Source of the DNA: Tenacibaculum sp.
GTDB taxonomy: Bacteria; Bacteroidota; Bacteroidia; Flavobacteriales; Flavobacteriaceae
DNA length: 47,833 bases
Assembly: GCA_018456245.1 (NCBI GenBank)
Contig: JAGYHQ010000001.1
Location: 86,860 to 134,692, forward strand
Reading direction: 5' to 3'
Positions 10,361 to 18,649 of the stretch are shown piece by piece. The notes beneath the pieces were generated by a model, which made no database searches, was not told where the DNA came from, and saw nothing but the letters and a program-made list of their open reading frames with translations. The position numbers and the translations under genes are program-made. Position 1 is the first letter of the stretch. The number at the start of each line of letters is the position of its first letter.

Positions 10361-10759
10361 TTAATAAACATAACATAAAACTTCTCCTCCAACGTTCTCA
10401 AGACGTGCTTTTTTGTTTGTCATCAAACCTTTTGAAGTTGAGACAATAGCAATACCAAGACCATTTAATACTCTTGGCATTTCTTTAGCACCTACGTACT
10501 TACGTAAACCTGGAGTAGAAACTCTTTGAATTTTTCTAATGACAGACTCTTTTGTGTCACGGTCATACTTTAAAGCTATCTTAATAGTTCCTTGAACCTT
10601 ATCTTCATTGAACTGATAACTTAAAATATACCCTTGATCAAACAAAATCTTTGTCATTTCCTTTTTCAGCTTTGAAGCTGGTGCTTCCACAACTCTATGA
10701 TTCGCACTAATTGCGTTACGAATACGAGTCAGAAAATCCGCGATTGGATCTGTGTACAT
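10361..10759 (-). CDS. rpsH: 30S ribosomal protein S8
   Basis: 16S rRNA-binding assembly protein of the small-subunit body; in E. coli it also represses the spc operon. The 132-aa sequence starts [16 protein letters not shown] and has the signatures [18 protein letters not shown] and [11 protein letters not shown]. It is the first gene of a separate transcription unit here: rpsN, normally adjacent, is 297 bases away, behind a terminator (10993-11027) and a promoter (10927-10956). That gives an untranslated leader of about 160 bases. The leader contains a 5-bp hairpin (10805-10819), a possible place for autoregulation, but I cannot show S8 binding. Confidence 0.97.
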   Translation of the reverse strand: MYTDPIADFLTRIRNAISANHRVVEAPASKLKKEMTKILFDQGYILSYQFNEDKVQGTIKIALKYDRDTKESVIRKIQRVSTPGLRKYVGAKEMPRVLNGLGIAIVSTSKGLMTNKKARLENVGGEVLCYVY

Positions 10760-10926
10760 AAAAATTAATTTGCGATTTCGGTTTTTAGTAATTTCTATTG
10801 TTCCTACGGAAAAACCGTAATTACTAAACCTAAAATCAGTTAATACTTACTTTTTGTTTTATAAAAATACTATACTAAACGCATATACATAACGTAAAGA
10901 CATAGCTTTTCCATTGAAAACGAGTG

Positions 10927-10956
10927 CAAATATAGCTAAAGTTTTTGAAAATCAAA
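10927..10956 (-). promoter_or_regulatory. Promoter of the rpsH-rplQ unit
   Basis: On the minus strand, TTTG (10956-10953), an 18-base spacer and TATATTTG (10934-10927) match the Bacteroidetes primary-sigma consensus TTG / TAnnTTTG. It lies between the terminator after rpsN and the rpsH start, which supports a real transcription start near 10920. Confidence 0.8.
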
Positions 10957-10992
10957 GTGTTTTTATTTAAAAAACAGATACTTTATAAAAAT

Positions 10993-11027
10993 AAAAAAGA
11001 TATTCAACAAAATTGAATATCTTTTTT
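10993..11027 (-). terminator. Intrinsic terminator after rpsN
   Basis: A perfect 15-bp stem (10993-11007 with 11013-11027, AAAAAAGATATTCAA) has loop CAAAA. It is flanked by A and T runs, so it can act in both directions. It lies 30 bases past the rpsN stop and splits the ribosomal supercluster. Confidence 0.87.
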
Positions 11028-11056
11028 ACTTTATATACAAAAAGTTTTATTGGTTT

Positions 11057-11326
11057 TTACCAACTTGCTTTTTTAACCCCTGGAATTAATCCTTGATTAG
11101 CCATTTCACGGAAAGTAACACGCGAAATACCAAACTGACGCATGTATCCTTTTGGACGACCAGTTAACTTACAACGATTATGCATTCTTATTGGAGATGC
11201 ATTTTTTGGCAACTTTTGTAAAGCCTCATAATCTCCAGCTTCTTTTAAAGCCTTTCTTTTTTCAGCATATTTTGCTACCATTTTAGCTCTTTTACGCTCA
11301 CGCGCTTTCATTGATTCTTTAGCCAT
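11057..11326 (-). CDS. rpsN: 30S ribosomal protein S14, short zinc-free form
   Basis: Head protein of the small subunit, contacting 16S rRNA near the A/P sites. At 89 aa it is shorter than the 101-aa E. coli protein but longer than the 61-aa zinc type. The region [20 protein letters not shown] has only one Cys, so the CxxC-x(n)-CxxC zinc site is absent. The C-terminus [18 protein letters not shown] is the family ending. It starts 3 bases after rplE and is the last gene of the rplC-rpsN unit, judging from the terminator that follows. Confidence 0.97.
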   Translation of the reverse strand: MAKESMKARERKRAKMVAKYAEKRKALKEAGDYEALQKLPKNASPIRMHNRCKLTGRPKGYMRQFGISRVTFREMANQGLIPGVKKASW

Positions 11327-11329
11327 ATC

Positions 11330-11881
11330 TTAGTTCTTTTTAAACGGTAAACCTAATTCTCCTAATAATGATTTAGCTTCTTTATCAGTTTGTGCAGACG
11401 TTACAAATGTAATATCCATACCACTAATTTTTTTCACTTGATCAATATTAATTTCTGGGTAAATGATTTGCTCAGTAATTCCTAAATTGTAATTACCTCT
11501 ACCATCAAATCCATTAGCTTTGATTCCGTTAAAATCTCTTACACGTGGTAAAGAAGCTGTAACTAATCTATCTAAAAATTCGTACATTTTATCTCCTCTT
11601 AACGTAACTTTCGCTCCAATAGGAACACCTCTACGTAATTTAAAGTTTGCAACGTCTTTTTTAGAAATAGTTGGCACTGCTTTTTGACCCGTAATTGCTG
11701 TTAACTCATCAATAGCATATTCAATTAATTTCTTATCGGCTATTGCAGCTCCAACACCTTTACTTACAACTATTTTTTGTAATTTAGGTACTTGCATTAC
11801 ATTTTTATAACCGAATTCATCAGTAAGAGCTGAAATAACTCTGCTCTTGTACTCTTCCTTTAATCTTGGTACGTAACTCAT
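11330..11881 (-). CDS. rplE: 50S ribosomal protein L5
   Basis: 5S rRNA-binding protein of the central protuberance; its loop reaches S13 across the subunit interface. The 183-aa sequence has [57 protein letters not shown] and [20 protein letters not shown]. It starts 2 bases after rplX and ends 3 before rpsN, consistent with coupled translation. Confidence 0.98.
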   Translation of the reverse strand: MSYVPRLKEEYKSRVISALTDEFGYKNVMQVPKLQKIVVSKGVGAAIADKKLIEYAIDELTAITGQKAVPTISKKDVANFKLRRGVPIGAKVTLRGDKMYEFLDRLVTASLPRVRDFNGIKANGFDGRGNYNLGITEQIIYPEINIDQVKKISGMDITFVTSAQTDKEAKSLLGELGLPFKKN

Positions 11882-11883
11882 GA

Positions 11884-12192
11884 TTATATTTCGTTTTTAG
11901 TTTTTTTAGAGATTCTTACTTTAGTATCTCCTTCAACTTTATAACCTACTCTTACAGCTTTTCCATTTTCTACTAACGCTACGTTAGAAATATGTAATGG
12001 TGCTTCTTTTTTTACAATTCCTCCTTGTGGATTTGTTGCTGACGGCTTAGTATGCTTTGAAACCATATTTACACCTTCTACAACAACTCTATCTTTATCT
12101 TTAAGGATTTGTAAAACCTTTCCTTCAGACCCTTTATGATCTCCTGCGATAACTTTAACAGTATCTCCTGATTTGATTTTAAATTTCTTCAT
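11884..12192 (-). CDS. rplX: 50S ribosomal protein L24
   Basis: Assembly initiator of the large subunit that later lies near the tunnel exit. The 102-aa sequence has the KOW motif ([21 protein letters not shown]) followed by [23 protein letters not shown] and a C-terminal [12 protein letters not shown]. It starts 13 bases after rplN and stops 2 bases before rplE. Confidence 0.97.
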   Translation of the reverse strand: MKKFKIKSGDTVKVIAGDHKGSEGKVLQILKDKDRVVVEGVNMVSKHTKPSATNPQGGIVKKEAPLHISNVALVENGKAVRVGYKVEGDTKVRISKKTKNEI

Positions 12193-12205
12193 CTTAAATA
12201 CAATA

Positions 12206-12574
12206 TTAAAGCACCTCAGGTGCTAATGATACTATTTTCATAAATTGCTTTTCACGTAATTCACGAGCAACAGGACCAAACACACGAGTACCTCTCATTT
12301 CCTCATTAGGATTTAAAAGTACACAAGCATTATCATCAAATCTGATATATGATCCGTCTTTACGTCTTACTTCTTTCTTAGTACGAACAACTACTGCTCT
12401 TGATACTTGTCCCTTCTTTACAGTTCCGTTAGGAGTAGAAGATTTAACAGTTACTACAATTTTGTCTCCAACACTTGCATAACGTTTTTTTGTTCCTCCT
12501 AAAACTCTAATAACTAAAACTTCTTTAGCTCCAGTATTATCTGCTACTTTTAATCTTGATTCTGTCTGTAACAT
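12206..12574 (-). CDS. rplN: 50S ribosomal protein L14
   Basis: Large-subunit protein forming intersubunit bridges and the docking site of the silencing factor RsfS. The 122-aa length is typical. Visible signatures are [40 protein letters not shown] and the ending [19 protein letters not shown]. It starts 1 base after the rpsQ stop. Confidence 0.98.
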   Translation of the reverse strand: MLQTESRLKVADNTGAKEVLVIRVLGGTKKRYASVGDKIVVTVKSSTPNGTVKKGQVSRAVVVRTKKEVRRKDGSYIRFDDNACVLLNPNEEMRGTRVFGPVARELREKQFMKIVSLAPEVL

Positions 12575-12575
12575 A

Positions 12576-12833
12576 TTATTTCGCTCTTTCTAGGATTTCT
12601 ACTAACCTCCAACGTTTAGATTTACTTAAAGGACGTGTTTCCATTATCCTAACTGTATCTCCTTCGTTGCAGTCATTATTCTCGTCATGTGCAACGTACT
12701 TTTTCGTTCTTAATACGAATTTCCCGTACATTGGGTGCTTCACTCTTTTTACCTCACTAACAACGATAGATTTCTCCATCTTGTTGCTTGATACCACACC
12801 TATTCTCTCTTTTCTAAGATTTCTTTTTTCCAT
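12576..12833 (-). CDS. rpsQ: 30S ribosomal protein S17
   Basis: Primary 16S rRNA binder of the small-subunit body. The 85-aa OB-fold sequence has [42 protein letters not shown] and [20 protein letters not shown]. It sits between rpmC (18 bases upstream) and rplN (1 base downstream). Confidence 0.97.
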   Translation of the reverse strand: MEKRNLRKERIGVVSSNKMEKSIVVSEVKRVKHPMYGKFVLRTKKYVAHDENNDCNEGDTVRIMETRPLSKSKRWRLVEILERAK

Positions 12834-12851
12834 CTTTAAAACTGACTAGAA

Positions 12852-13043
12852 TTATTGTAATTCTCTTTTAGTTAATTCAGTTGCAATTCTTGCAACAGTT
12901 TTTCTTAAGCTTTTTAACTGCAAAGGGTTTTCCAATGGAGTTATGGCGTGAGCCATCTTAAGATCAGTATAGTTCTTCTTCAACGCTTCTAACTTATCTT
13001 GTAAGTCAGTTGTTGATAATTCTTTAATTTCTGATTGTTTCAT
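12852..13043 (-). CDS. rpmC: 50S ribosomal protein L29
   Basis: A small helical-hairpin protein next to L23 at the tunnel exit, part of the docking surface for trigger factor and SRP. The 63-aa sequence has SEIKELSTTDLQDKLEALKK and ends with RKTVARIATELTKRELQ. It starts 11 bases after rplP. Confidence 0.96.
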   Translation of the reverse strand: MKQSEIKELSTTDLQDKLEALKKNYTDLKMAHAITPLENPLQLKSLRKTVARIATELTKRELQ

Positions 13044-13054
13044 TGTTTATCGAA

Positions 13055-13486
13055 TTAAGCGTTAAAATCAAAGTCTCTTGCTATCACAAACTTCGTTTTT
13101 ACAGGAAGTTTCTGTGCTGCTAAACGTAAAGCTTCTTTTGCTACATTCATTGGCACTCCACCAACTTCAAACAAAATTCTACCTGGTTTTACAACAGCTA
13201 CGAAATGGTCTGGTGCTCCTTTACCCTTACCCATACGTACCTCTAACGGTTTCTTAGTTATTGGCTTGTCTGGGAAAATTTTAATCCAAAGTTGCCCTTC
13301 CCTTTTCATATAACGAGTTGCCGCAATACGAGCCGCCTCTATTTGGCGAGCAGTAAGTAAATTCTGGTCTAATGACTTAATACCAAACATTCCGTTTGAT
13401 AATTGGTGTCCTCTACCAGAGTTACCTTTCATATTTCCTTTCGCTTTCTGTACTTTACGAAATTTTACTCTTTTTGGCTGTAACAT
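13055..13486 (-). CDS. rplP: 50S ribosomal protein L16
   Basis: Large-subunit protein beside the A-site tRNA elbow, needed for peptidyl-transferase organisation. The 143-aa sequence starts [17 protein letters not shown] and shows [43 protein letters not shown] and a C-terminal FVIARDF. It lies 19 bases after rpsC. Confidence 0.98.
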   Translation of the reverse strand: MLQPKRVKFRKVQKAKGNMKGNSGRGHQLSNGMFGIKSLDQNLLTARQIEAARIAATRYMKREGQLWIKIFPDKPITKKPLEVRMGKGKGAPDHFVAVVKPGRILFEVGGVPMNVAKEALRLAAQKLPVKTKFVIARDFDFNA

Positions 13487-13505
13487 TTTTAATTTCTTTT
13501 AAAAA

Positions 13506-14222
13506 TTATTTTCTTCTGCGAGGTTGACGTTTTCCTCCTTTACCACCTGAATTACCTTTTTGTTTTGATAATCCAACTAATGGAGAAAGTTCACGTTTTC
13601 CATAAACCTCACCTTTCATAATCCATACTTTCACACCGATTCTTCCGTATGTTGTATGTGCTTCAACAAGTGCATAGTCAATATCTGCTCTAAAAGTAGA
13701 AAGAGGTATTCTTCCTTCTTTGTAATGCTCTGAACGTGCCATCTCAGCACCGTTTAAACGACCTGAAATTTGAATTTTAATTCCTTCCGCATTCATTCGC
13801 ATTGATGCAGCTATTGCCATTTTAGTTGCTCTCTTGTAAGAAATTCTATTTTCAATTTGACGTGCAACACTAGATGCTACTAATTGTGCATCAAGCTCAG
13901 GACGTTTAATTTCAAAAATATTAATTTGAACTTCTTTACCCGTAATTTTCTTAAGCTCTTCTTTTAACTTGTCTACCTCTTGCCCTCCTTTACCAATAAT
14001 GATACCTGGACGAGCAGTAGTGATAGTAACGGTTACAAGTTTTAAAGTACGCTCAATAATTATACGAGAAATACTTGCTTTAGATAAACGAGCATTTACA
14101 TACTTTCTTATCTTATCATCTTCAGCTAATTTATCTCCGTAGTCATTTCCTCCATACCAGTTAGATTCCCAACCTCTGATGATTCCTAAACGATTTCCTA
14201 TTGGATTTGTTTTTTGTCCCAT
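13506..14222 (-). CDS. rpsC: 30S ribosomal protein S3
   Basis: mRNA entry-tunnel protein with S4 and S5. The 238-aa sequence begins [20 protein letters not shown], has a KH type 2 domain with [18 protein letters not shown], and a C-terminal domain with [20 protein letters not shown] and [12 protein letters not shown]. The tail (residues 225-238) is Gly/Lys/Arg-rich. It lies 11 bases after rplV. Confidence 0.98.
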   Translation of the reverse strand: MGQKTNPIGNRLGIIRGWESNWYGGNDYGDKLAEDDKIRKYVNARLSKASISRIIIERTLKLVTVTITTARPGIIIGKGGQEVDKLKEELKKITGKEVQINIFEIKRPELDAQLVASSVARQIENRISYKRATKMAIAASMRMNAEGIKIQISGRLNGAEMARSEHYKEGRIPLSTFRADIDYALVEAHTTYGRIGVKVWIMKGEVYGKRELSPLVGLSKQKGNSGGKGGKRQPRRRK

Positions 14223-14233
14223 TTCTACTTTGA

Positions 14234-14638
14234 TTAATTACTTTTATTTTTAGAACCTAACTCTAATGTTACGTGATTAGAACGCTTACGAATTCTATGA
14301 GCACGCCCCTGTGGAGCTGGTCTTAACCTTTTTAACATCCCTGCACTATCAACACAGATAGTTTTTACATATAACCCAGCCTCTTCAATACTTGCTTCCT
14401 CGTTTTTAGCTTGCCAGTTTGCTATTGCAGACATTAACAACTTTTCTAAATTACGTGATGCTTCTTTCGGGCTGAATTTTAAAATTTGTAAAGCTTTTTC
14501 AACCTCTACTCCTCTTACTAAATCTGCTACCAAGCGCATTTTTCTTGGTGATGTAGGACAGTTAGTAAGCTTTGCAAAAGCACGTTGCTTTCTAGCTTCC
14601 TTTAACTGTGTTGCCATATTTTTTTTACGAACTCCCAT
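14234..14638 (-). CDS. rplV: 50S ribosomal protein L22
   Basis: Lines the peptide exit tunnel; its beta-hairpin is a known macrolide-resistance site. The 134-aa sequence has [20 protein letters not shown] near the start, the [12 protein letters not shown] helix, and the hairpin and C-terminus [23 protein letters not shown] kept the MGVRKKN start, which fits flavobacterial L22 proteins as I recall them and leaves 6 bases to rpsS. A later Met (residue 8) is possible. Confidence 0.96.
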   Translation of the reverse strand: MGVRKKNMATQLKEARKQRAFAKLTNCPTSPRKMRLVADLVRGVEVEKALQILKFSPKEASRNLEKLLMSAIANWQAKNEEASIEEAGLYVKTICVDSAGMLKRLRPAPQGRAHRIRKRSNHVTLELGSKNKSN

Positions 14639-14644
14639 TTCCTA

Positions 14645-14923
14645 CTATTTTTTACCTTTATTTTTCGCACCAGCGTGTCCACGGAATGAACGTGTTGGTG
14701 AAAATTCTCCTAACTTATGACCTACCATGTTCTCTGTAACATATACAGGAACAAATTGACGCCCATTGTGAACAGCTATTGTTTGACCAACAAAATCAGG
14801 TGTAATCATACTTGCTCTAGACCAAGTTTTAACAACAGTCTTTTTTCCTGATTCAACGTTAGCTAACACTTTCTTTTCTAACTTATAATGAACGTAAGGT
14901 CCTTTTTTTAATGATCTTGCCAT
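14645..14923 (-). CDS. rpsS: 30S ribosomal protein S19
   Basis: Head protein of the small subunit, paired with S13. The 92-aa sequence starts [19 protein letters not shown] and has [21 protein letters not shown] and [20 protein letters not shown]. It sits 6 bases after rplB and 6 before rplV. Confidence 0.98.
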   Translation of the reverse strand: MARSLKKGPYVHYKLEKKVLANVESGKKTVVKTWSRASMITPDFVGQTIAVHNGRQFVPVYVTENMVGHKLGEFSPTRSFRGHAGAKNKGKK

Positions 14924-14929
14924 GGTTTA

Positions 14930-15754
14930 TTATTTCTTTCTACGTTCTATAATATATTTGTTACTAGCCTTTGTTTTAGACCTTGTTTTATATCCTTTTG
15001 CAGGAATACCGTTTCTAGATCTTGGGTGACCTCCAGACGAACGTCCTTCACCACCACCCATTGGGTGATCTACTGGGTTCATTCTTACAGGATTAGTTCT
15101 AGGTCTTCTACCTAACCATCTTGTTCTACCTGCTTTACCAGATACTAACAACTGATGATCAGAGTTAGAAACAACTCCTATCGTAGCCATACAAGTTAAT
15201 AAGATAAATCTTATTTCTCCAGATGGTAATTTAACCGTAGCATACTTCCCTTCTCTTGCAACTAATTGAGCAAAAGAACCAGCAGAACGAGCCATAACAG
15301 CTCCTTGTCCTGGACGTAACTCAATACAAGAAATTGTAGTTCCTAAAGGAATATCTTCTAAAAACATCGCATTTCCAATTTCTGGAGACGCTTCTTTTCC
15401 TGAAACTATAGTTTGCCCTACTTTTAAACCGTTTTGTGCAATTACATAACGTTTTTCTCCATCAGTATATTGAACTAAAGCGATAAACGCTGTACGATTT
15501 GGATCATACTCAATAGTTAATACTGTTGCAGGATCATTATATCTATCTCTTTTAAAATCGATAATACGATATCTTCTTTTATGACCTCCCCCTCTGTTAC
15601 GAGTAGTCATACGACCCTGATTGTTTCGACCTCCAGATTTTTTTAACGGAGCTAATAAACTTTTCTCCGGCTTATCAGTTGTTATGGTGTCGAACCCATT
15701 TACAACTCTAAAACGCTGACCTGGTGTTATTGGTTTTAATTTTCTAACTGACAT
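14930..15754 (-). CDS. rplB: 50S ribosomal protein L2
   Basis: One of the most conserved large-subunit proteins, needed for subunit association and peptidyl-transferase function. The 274-aa sequence shows the OB fold ([40 protein letters not shown]), the SH3-like domain, and the catalytic-centre segment [20 protein letters not shown] followed by [15 protein letters not shown]. It starts 15 bases after rplW. Confidence 0.98.
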   Translation of the reverse strand: MSVRKLKPITPGQRFRVVNGFDTITTDKPEKSLLAPLKKSGGRNNQGRMTTRNRGGGHKRRYRIIDFKRDRYNDPATVLTIEYDPNRTAFIALVQYTDGEKRYVIAQNGLKVGQTIVSGKEASPEIGNAMFLEDIPLGTTISCIELRPGQGAVMARSAGSFAQLVAREGKYATVKLPSGEIRFILLTCMATIGVVSNSDHQLLVSGKAGRTRWLGRRPRTNPVRMNPVDHPMGGGEGRSSGGHPRSRNGIPAKGYKTRSKTKASNKYIIERRKK

Positions 15755-15769
15755 CTTGTCTTAACTTTC

Positions 15770-16057
15770 TTATAAATTGTTATAAAAATCAATTTCTCCT
15801 TCAGCTAACTGAACTACCGCTTTTTTATACCCGCTAGTTAAAGCAGACGTTAAACCTTTCTTAGTATACTTAGTTTTACGTAAAGCTGGATGATTTAAAG
15901 TTTTTACAGAAGTAACCGTTACTCCGTAAGTAGCCTCTACAGCTTCTTTAATTTCAATTTTGTTAGCTTTTTTATCTACAACAAACGTATAACGATTAAA
16001 CTTTTCGCTATTAGCTGTTGCTTTTTCTGTAATAATAGGTTTTATTAAAATACTCAT
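15770..16057 (-). CDS. rplW: 50S ribosomal protein L23
   Basis: Tunnel-exit protein and docking point for trigger factor and SRP. The 95-aa sequence has SILIKPIITEKATANSE, NRYTFVVDKKANKIEIKEAVE and YGVTVTSVKTLNHPALRKT. It is 8 bases after rplD and 15 before rplB. Confidence 0.97.
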   Translation of the reverse strand: MSILIKPIITEKATANSEKFNRYTFVVDKKANKIEIKEAVEATYGVTVTSVKTLNHPALRKTKYTKKGLTSALTSGYKKAVVQLAEGEIDFYNNL

Positions 16058-16065
16058 TTCTTTCC

Positions 16066-16695
16066 CTATTTACTTAAATTAGATTCAATTCCTTCTAAAA
16101 CACTTTCAGAAATAATAATCTTATTAGCGTTAAGCACGTTATAAGTATTAATACCTGTAGCATTTACAACTTTAGATTTTTCTAAGTTACGAGATGATAA
16201 ATAAACATTCTTATTTTCATCAGCTATAACAAATAATGCTTTTTTAGCATCTAAACCTAAAGATTTTAAAACATTAACAAATTCCTTAGTTTTTGGAGTT
16301 TCAAAATTAAAATCTTCAATAACTACTAAATTGTTATCTTTTGCTTGAATACTTAATGCAGATTTACGAGCTAAACGTTTTAAGTTTTTATTTAACTTAA
16401 AAGAGTAACTTCTTGGTCTTGGACCAAAAATACGTCCTCCACCTCTAAAAACAGGAGACTTAATACTACCCGCACGAGCTGTACCTGTTCCTTTCTGTTT
16501 TTTAATCTTTCTTGTACTACCTGCAATCTCTGCTCTTTCTTTAGATTTATGCGTACCTTGCCTTTGATTAGCCAAGTATTGTTTAACATCTAAATAAATC
16601 GCATGATCATTTGGCTCTATACCGAATACTTCGTTAGAAAGTTCAACTTTTCTACCAGTATCTTTCCCTGTAATATCTAATACTGCTACTTTCAT
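16066..16695 (-). CDS. rplD: 50S ribosomal protein L4
   Basis: 23S rRNA-binding protein whose long loop reaches into the exit tunnel; in E. coli it also represses the S10 operon through the leader RNA. The 209-aa sequence has [41 protein letters not shown] and [19 protein letters not shown], the tunnel loop. Its start overlaps the rplC stop by one base. Because the rplC leader here carries a terminator-like fold, L4 is a candidate regulator by analogy; nothing in the sequence proves it. Confidence 0.97.
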   Translation of the reverse strand: MKVAVLDITGKDTGRKVELSNEVFGIEPNDHAIYLDVKQYLANQRQGTHKSKERAEIAGSTRKIKKQKGTGTARAGSIKSPVFRGGGRIFGPRPRSYSFKLNKNLKRLARKSALSIQAKDNNLVVIEDFNFETPKTKEFVNVLKSLGLDAKKALFVIADENKNVYLSSRNLEKSKVVNATGINTYNVLNANKIIISESVLEGIESNLSK

Positions 16696-17312
16696 TATTT
16701 CTCGATAATTACATAAGAGTTTTTGTGACCAGGAATTGCTCCTTTAACAACTAAAAGGTTCTTTTCAGGAACTACTTTTAACACTCTTAAATTTTGAACT
16801 TTTACTTTTTCTCCACCCATACGACCTGCCATTCGCATTCCTTTAAATACTCTTGCAGGGTACGATGCTGCACCAATTGAACCTGGAGCTCTTAAACGGT
16901 TATGTTGACCGTGAGTAGCTTGACCCACACCACCAAAACCATGTCTTTTAACAACCCCTTGAAACCCTTTACCTTTAGAAACCCCTGAAATATCAACAAA
17001 TTCCCCTTCAATAAAGTGTTCAACAGTTATAGAGTCACCTAATTTGTACTCTCCTTCAAATCCTTGGAATTCTACGACTTTTTTCTTAGCAGTGGTGCCA
17101 GCTTTTTTAAAGTGACCGTCTAACGCTTTGTTAGAACTCTTCGCTTTTTTGTCATCGAAACCAAGTTGTAACGCATTGTATCCGTCAACCTCTTCGGTTC
17201 TGACTTGGGTTACAACGCAAGGCCCTGCTTGTATAACTGTACATGGGATATTCTTCCCATTTTCGTCATATAAGCTGGTCATACCTACTTTTTTTCCTAT
17301 TAACCCAGACAT
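16695..17312 (-). CDS. rplC: 50S ribosomal protein L3
   Basis: Large-subunit assembly initiator near the peptidyl-transferase centre. The 205-aa sequence starts [19 protein letters not shown] and has [39 protein letters not shown] sequence (as [20 protein letters not shown]) and [15 protein letters not shown]. It is the first gene of the S10-type unit here because rpsJ is split off 3.9 kb upstream. The leader of about 175 bases contains a T-rich terminator-like hairpin (17361-17393). Confidence 0.97.
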   Translation of the reverse strand: MSGLIGKKVGMTSLYDENGKNIPCTVIQAGPCVVTQVRTEEVDGYNALQLGFDDKKAKSSNKALDGHFKKAGTTAKKKVVEFQGFEGEYKLGDSITVEHFIEGEFVDISGVSKGKGFQGVVKRHGFGGVGQATHGQHNRLRAPGSIGAASYPARVFKGMRMAGRMGGEKVKVQNLRVLKVVPEKNLLVVKGAIPGHKNSYVIIEK

Positions 17313-17360
17313 TATTTATAATTATTAATTAAACTTACTTTTTAAACTCCTTTAAATTTC

Positions 17361-17401
17361 AAAAAAAAAGAGCATAAAATAACTTTTTGCTCTGTTATTT
17401 T
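17361..17401 (-). promoter_or_regulatory. Attenuator-like structure in the rplC leader
   Basis: On the minus strand, AGAGCA (17393-17388) can pair with TGCTCT (17374-17369), extended by AAAA/TTTT around a bulge, and is followed by nine T (17369-17361): an intrinsic terminator shape. Just 5' of it, AAAATAAC (17401-17394) can pair with GTTATTTT (17383-17376), which lies inside the terminator loop. The two stems interleave: they are either alternatives (antiterminator versus terminator) or an H-type pseudoknot. It lies about 50 bases before the rplC start. Confidence 0.6.
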
Positions 17402-17494
17402 ACTACCGTTTTTCCTTTGCGCAACCCTCAGGACATGTGTATTTTATGATAAATCACTTACATAAAACCAAACCAAACTCTGTGATTTGGAACG

Positions 17495-17502
17495 CAAAAG
17501 TA
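17495..17502 (-). promoter_or_regulatory. Promoter -7 element for the rplC-rpsN unit
   Basis: TACTTTTG on the minus strand matches TAnnTTTG. No clear TTG was found at the expected upstream distance. The implied start near 17488 gives a leader of about 175 bases before rplC. No terminator is evident between the SGNH gene stop (17589) and this site. Confidence 0.6.
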
Positions 17503-17588
17503 CAAAAATATTTTAGTTTACCTAAAAAAAACATAAAAAAACTTATTAATCAGTTAAATAAATTATCAAATACACCTAGATTTTAATC

Positions 17589-18608
17589 TCATTTCTTGTT
17601 CTTTTTCAAAAATCTATTTCCAAGATAAGTTTCCAATTTATTCCAATACACCTTATTTGCTTTAGCACTTGGATGTCCATCATAAGGTTCATTAGTATAC
17701 CCTTCTTGATTTAAGTTTACTGAAATATCAACAAAAGAAATATTATTTTTAAAACAATAACTTTCTAAAAAGTTTTTATTTTGGTGAATATTTACCATCA
17801 GCAATTTGATATTATTTTCCTTACACAATGTCACAATTCTATCCAAAATCATTCTTGTTATTTGAGGATGTTTTAATCTCATTTGCTTATCCAAATACCA
17901 TTCATACTTTTTTTGAACATAAAAAGATAGTGCAGAAAATTTTGAAAAGAACCAAGGTTCATACTCCACTTCTGAATGTTTAATAAGTAAATCTCCTTTA
18001 TCTGTTAACTCAACATAAGGCTGGTTCAACTCGCCCAATCTATTCCAAGTGGAAACTCCTAATCTTCGGCTAAAAGTAAAAGTATTACGCTCAAAATGAA
18101 AATTTATATGATTAACTATCAAAATTTCAGGTTTTCTTCCTTGTTTTAATGCTCGTTCAAGTTTTAGTAAAAATTGAAGTGTTCCATAGCCTTCTACTCC
18201 CCAATTCTCAACTTTATAATCTTCAAAATTAGATTGCAGTTGCCAAGCAAGTGTTTCATCATCATTTATTGACCAACCGTGTGTAAAAGAACAACCTAAC
18301 ATCCAAATTTCTGGTTTACCTTCATATTTTTCAGGGTGATAACTCGTAACTCTATTCCCTTCTTTATTATGCGTTGTTGTAAAATGAAACTCCTTTTTTA
18401 AGGTAACATCAAATTTTCCTGCTATCTGTTTATAGCCCAAAAGGGTATCTTTTTCAAAATATTTTCCATTTGGTTTTACAACGATATCAGCCTTTAATTT
18501 GTCTGTATAGGTAGTTTTACCTATCACACGAAGCCCAATCTCCGCCGAAAAAAGTAAGCCCAACAACACCAACAAATTAACTACTACAACTTTTACAATT
18601 GACTTCAT
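17589..18608 (-). CDS. SGNH/GDSL-type membrane-anchored protein of the carbamoylation cassette
   Basis: A 339-aa protein with one hydrophobic N-terminal segment (residues about 5-28), so probably an inner-membrane-anchored, periplasmic domain. SGNH hydrolase-fold marks: block I GCSFTHGWS with the likely nucleophile Ser107, block II-like NWGVEGYGT (137-142), and block V-like DGHPSAKANKVYW with Asp310/His312. Such proteins act as esterases or as acyl-transfer partners in surface polysaccharide modification. Substrate unknown. It is the last gene of the sxtJ/DUF5989/carbamoyltransferase cassette, 41 bases after the carbamoyltransferase, and may act on the same product. Confidence 0.8.
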   Translation of the reverse strand: MKSIVKVVVVNLLVLLGLLFSAEIGLRVIGKTTYTDKLKADIVVKPNGKYFEKDTLLGYKQIAGKFDVTLKKEFHFTTTHNKEGNRVTSYHPEKYEGKPEIWMLGCSFTHGWSINDDETLAWQLQSNFEDYKVENWGVEGYGTLQFLLKLERALKQGRKPEILIVNHINFHFERNTFTFSRRLGVSTWNRLGELNQPYVELTDKGDLLIKHSEVEYEPWFFSKFSALSFYVQKKYEWYLDKQMRLKHPQITRMILDRIVTLCKENNIKLLMVNIHQNKNFLESYCFKNNISFVDISVNLNQEGYTNEPYDGHPSAKANKVYWNKLETYLGNRFLKKNKK

Positions 18609-18649
18609 ATTTTAATCTAATTTGAATTCTTCTTTCCAATCCGAATCTT

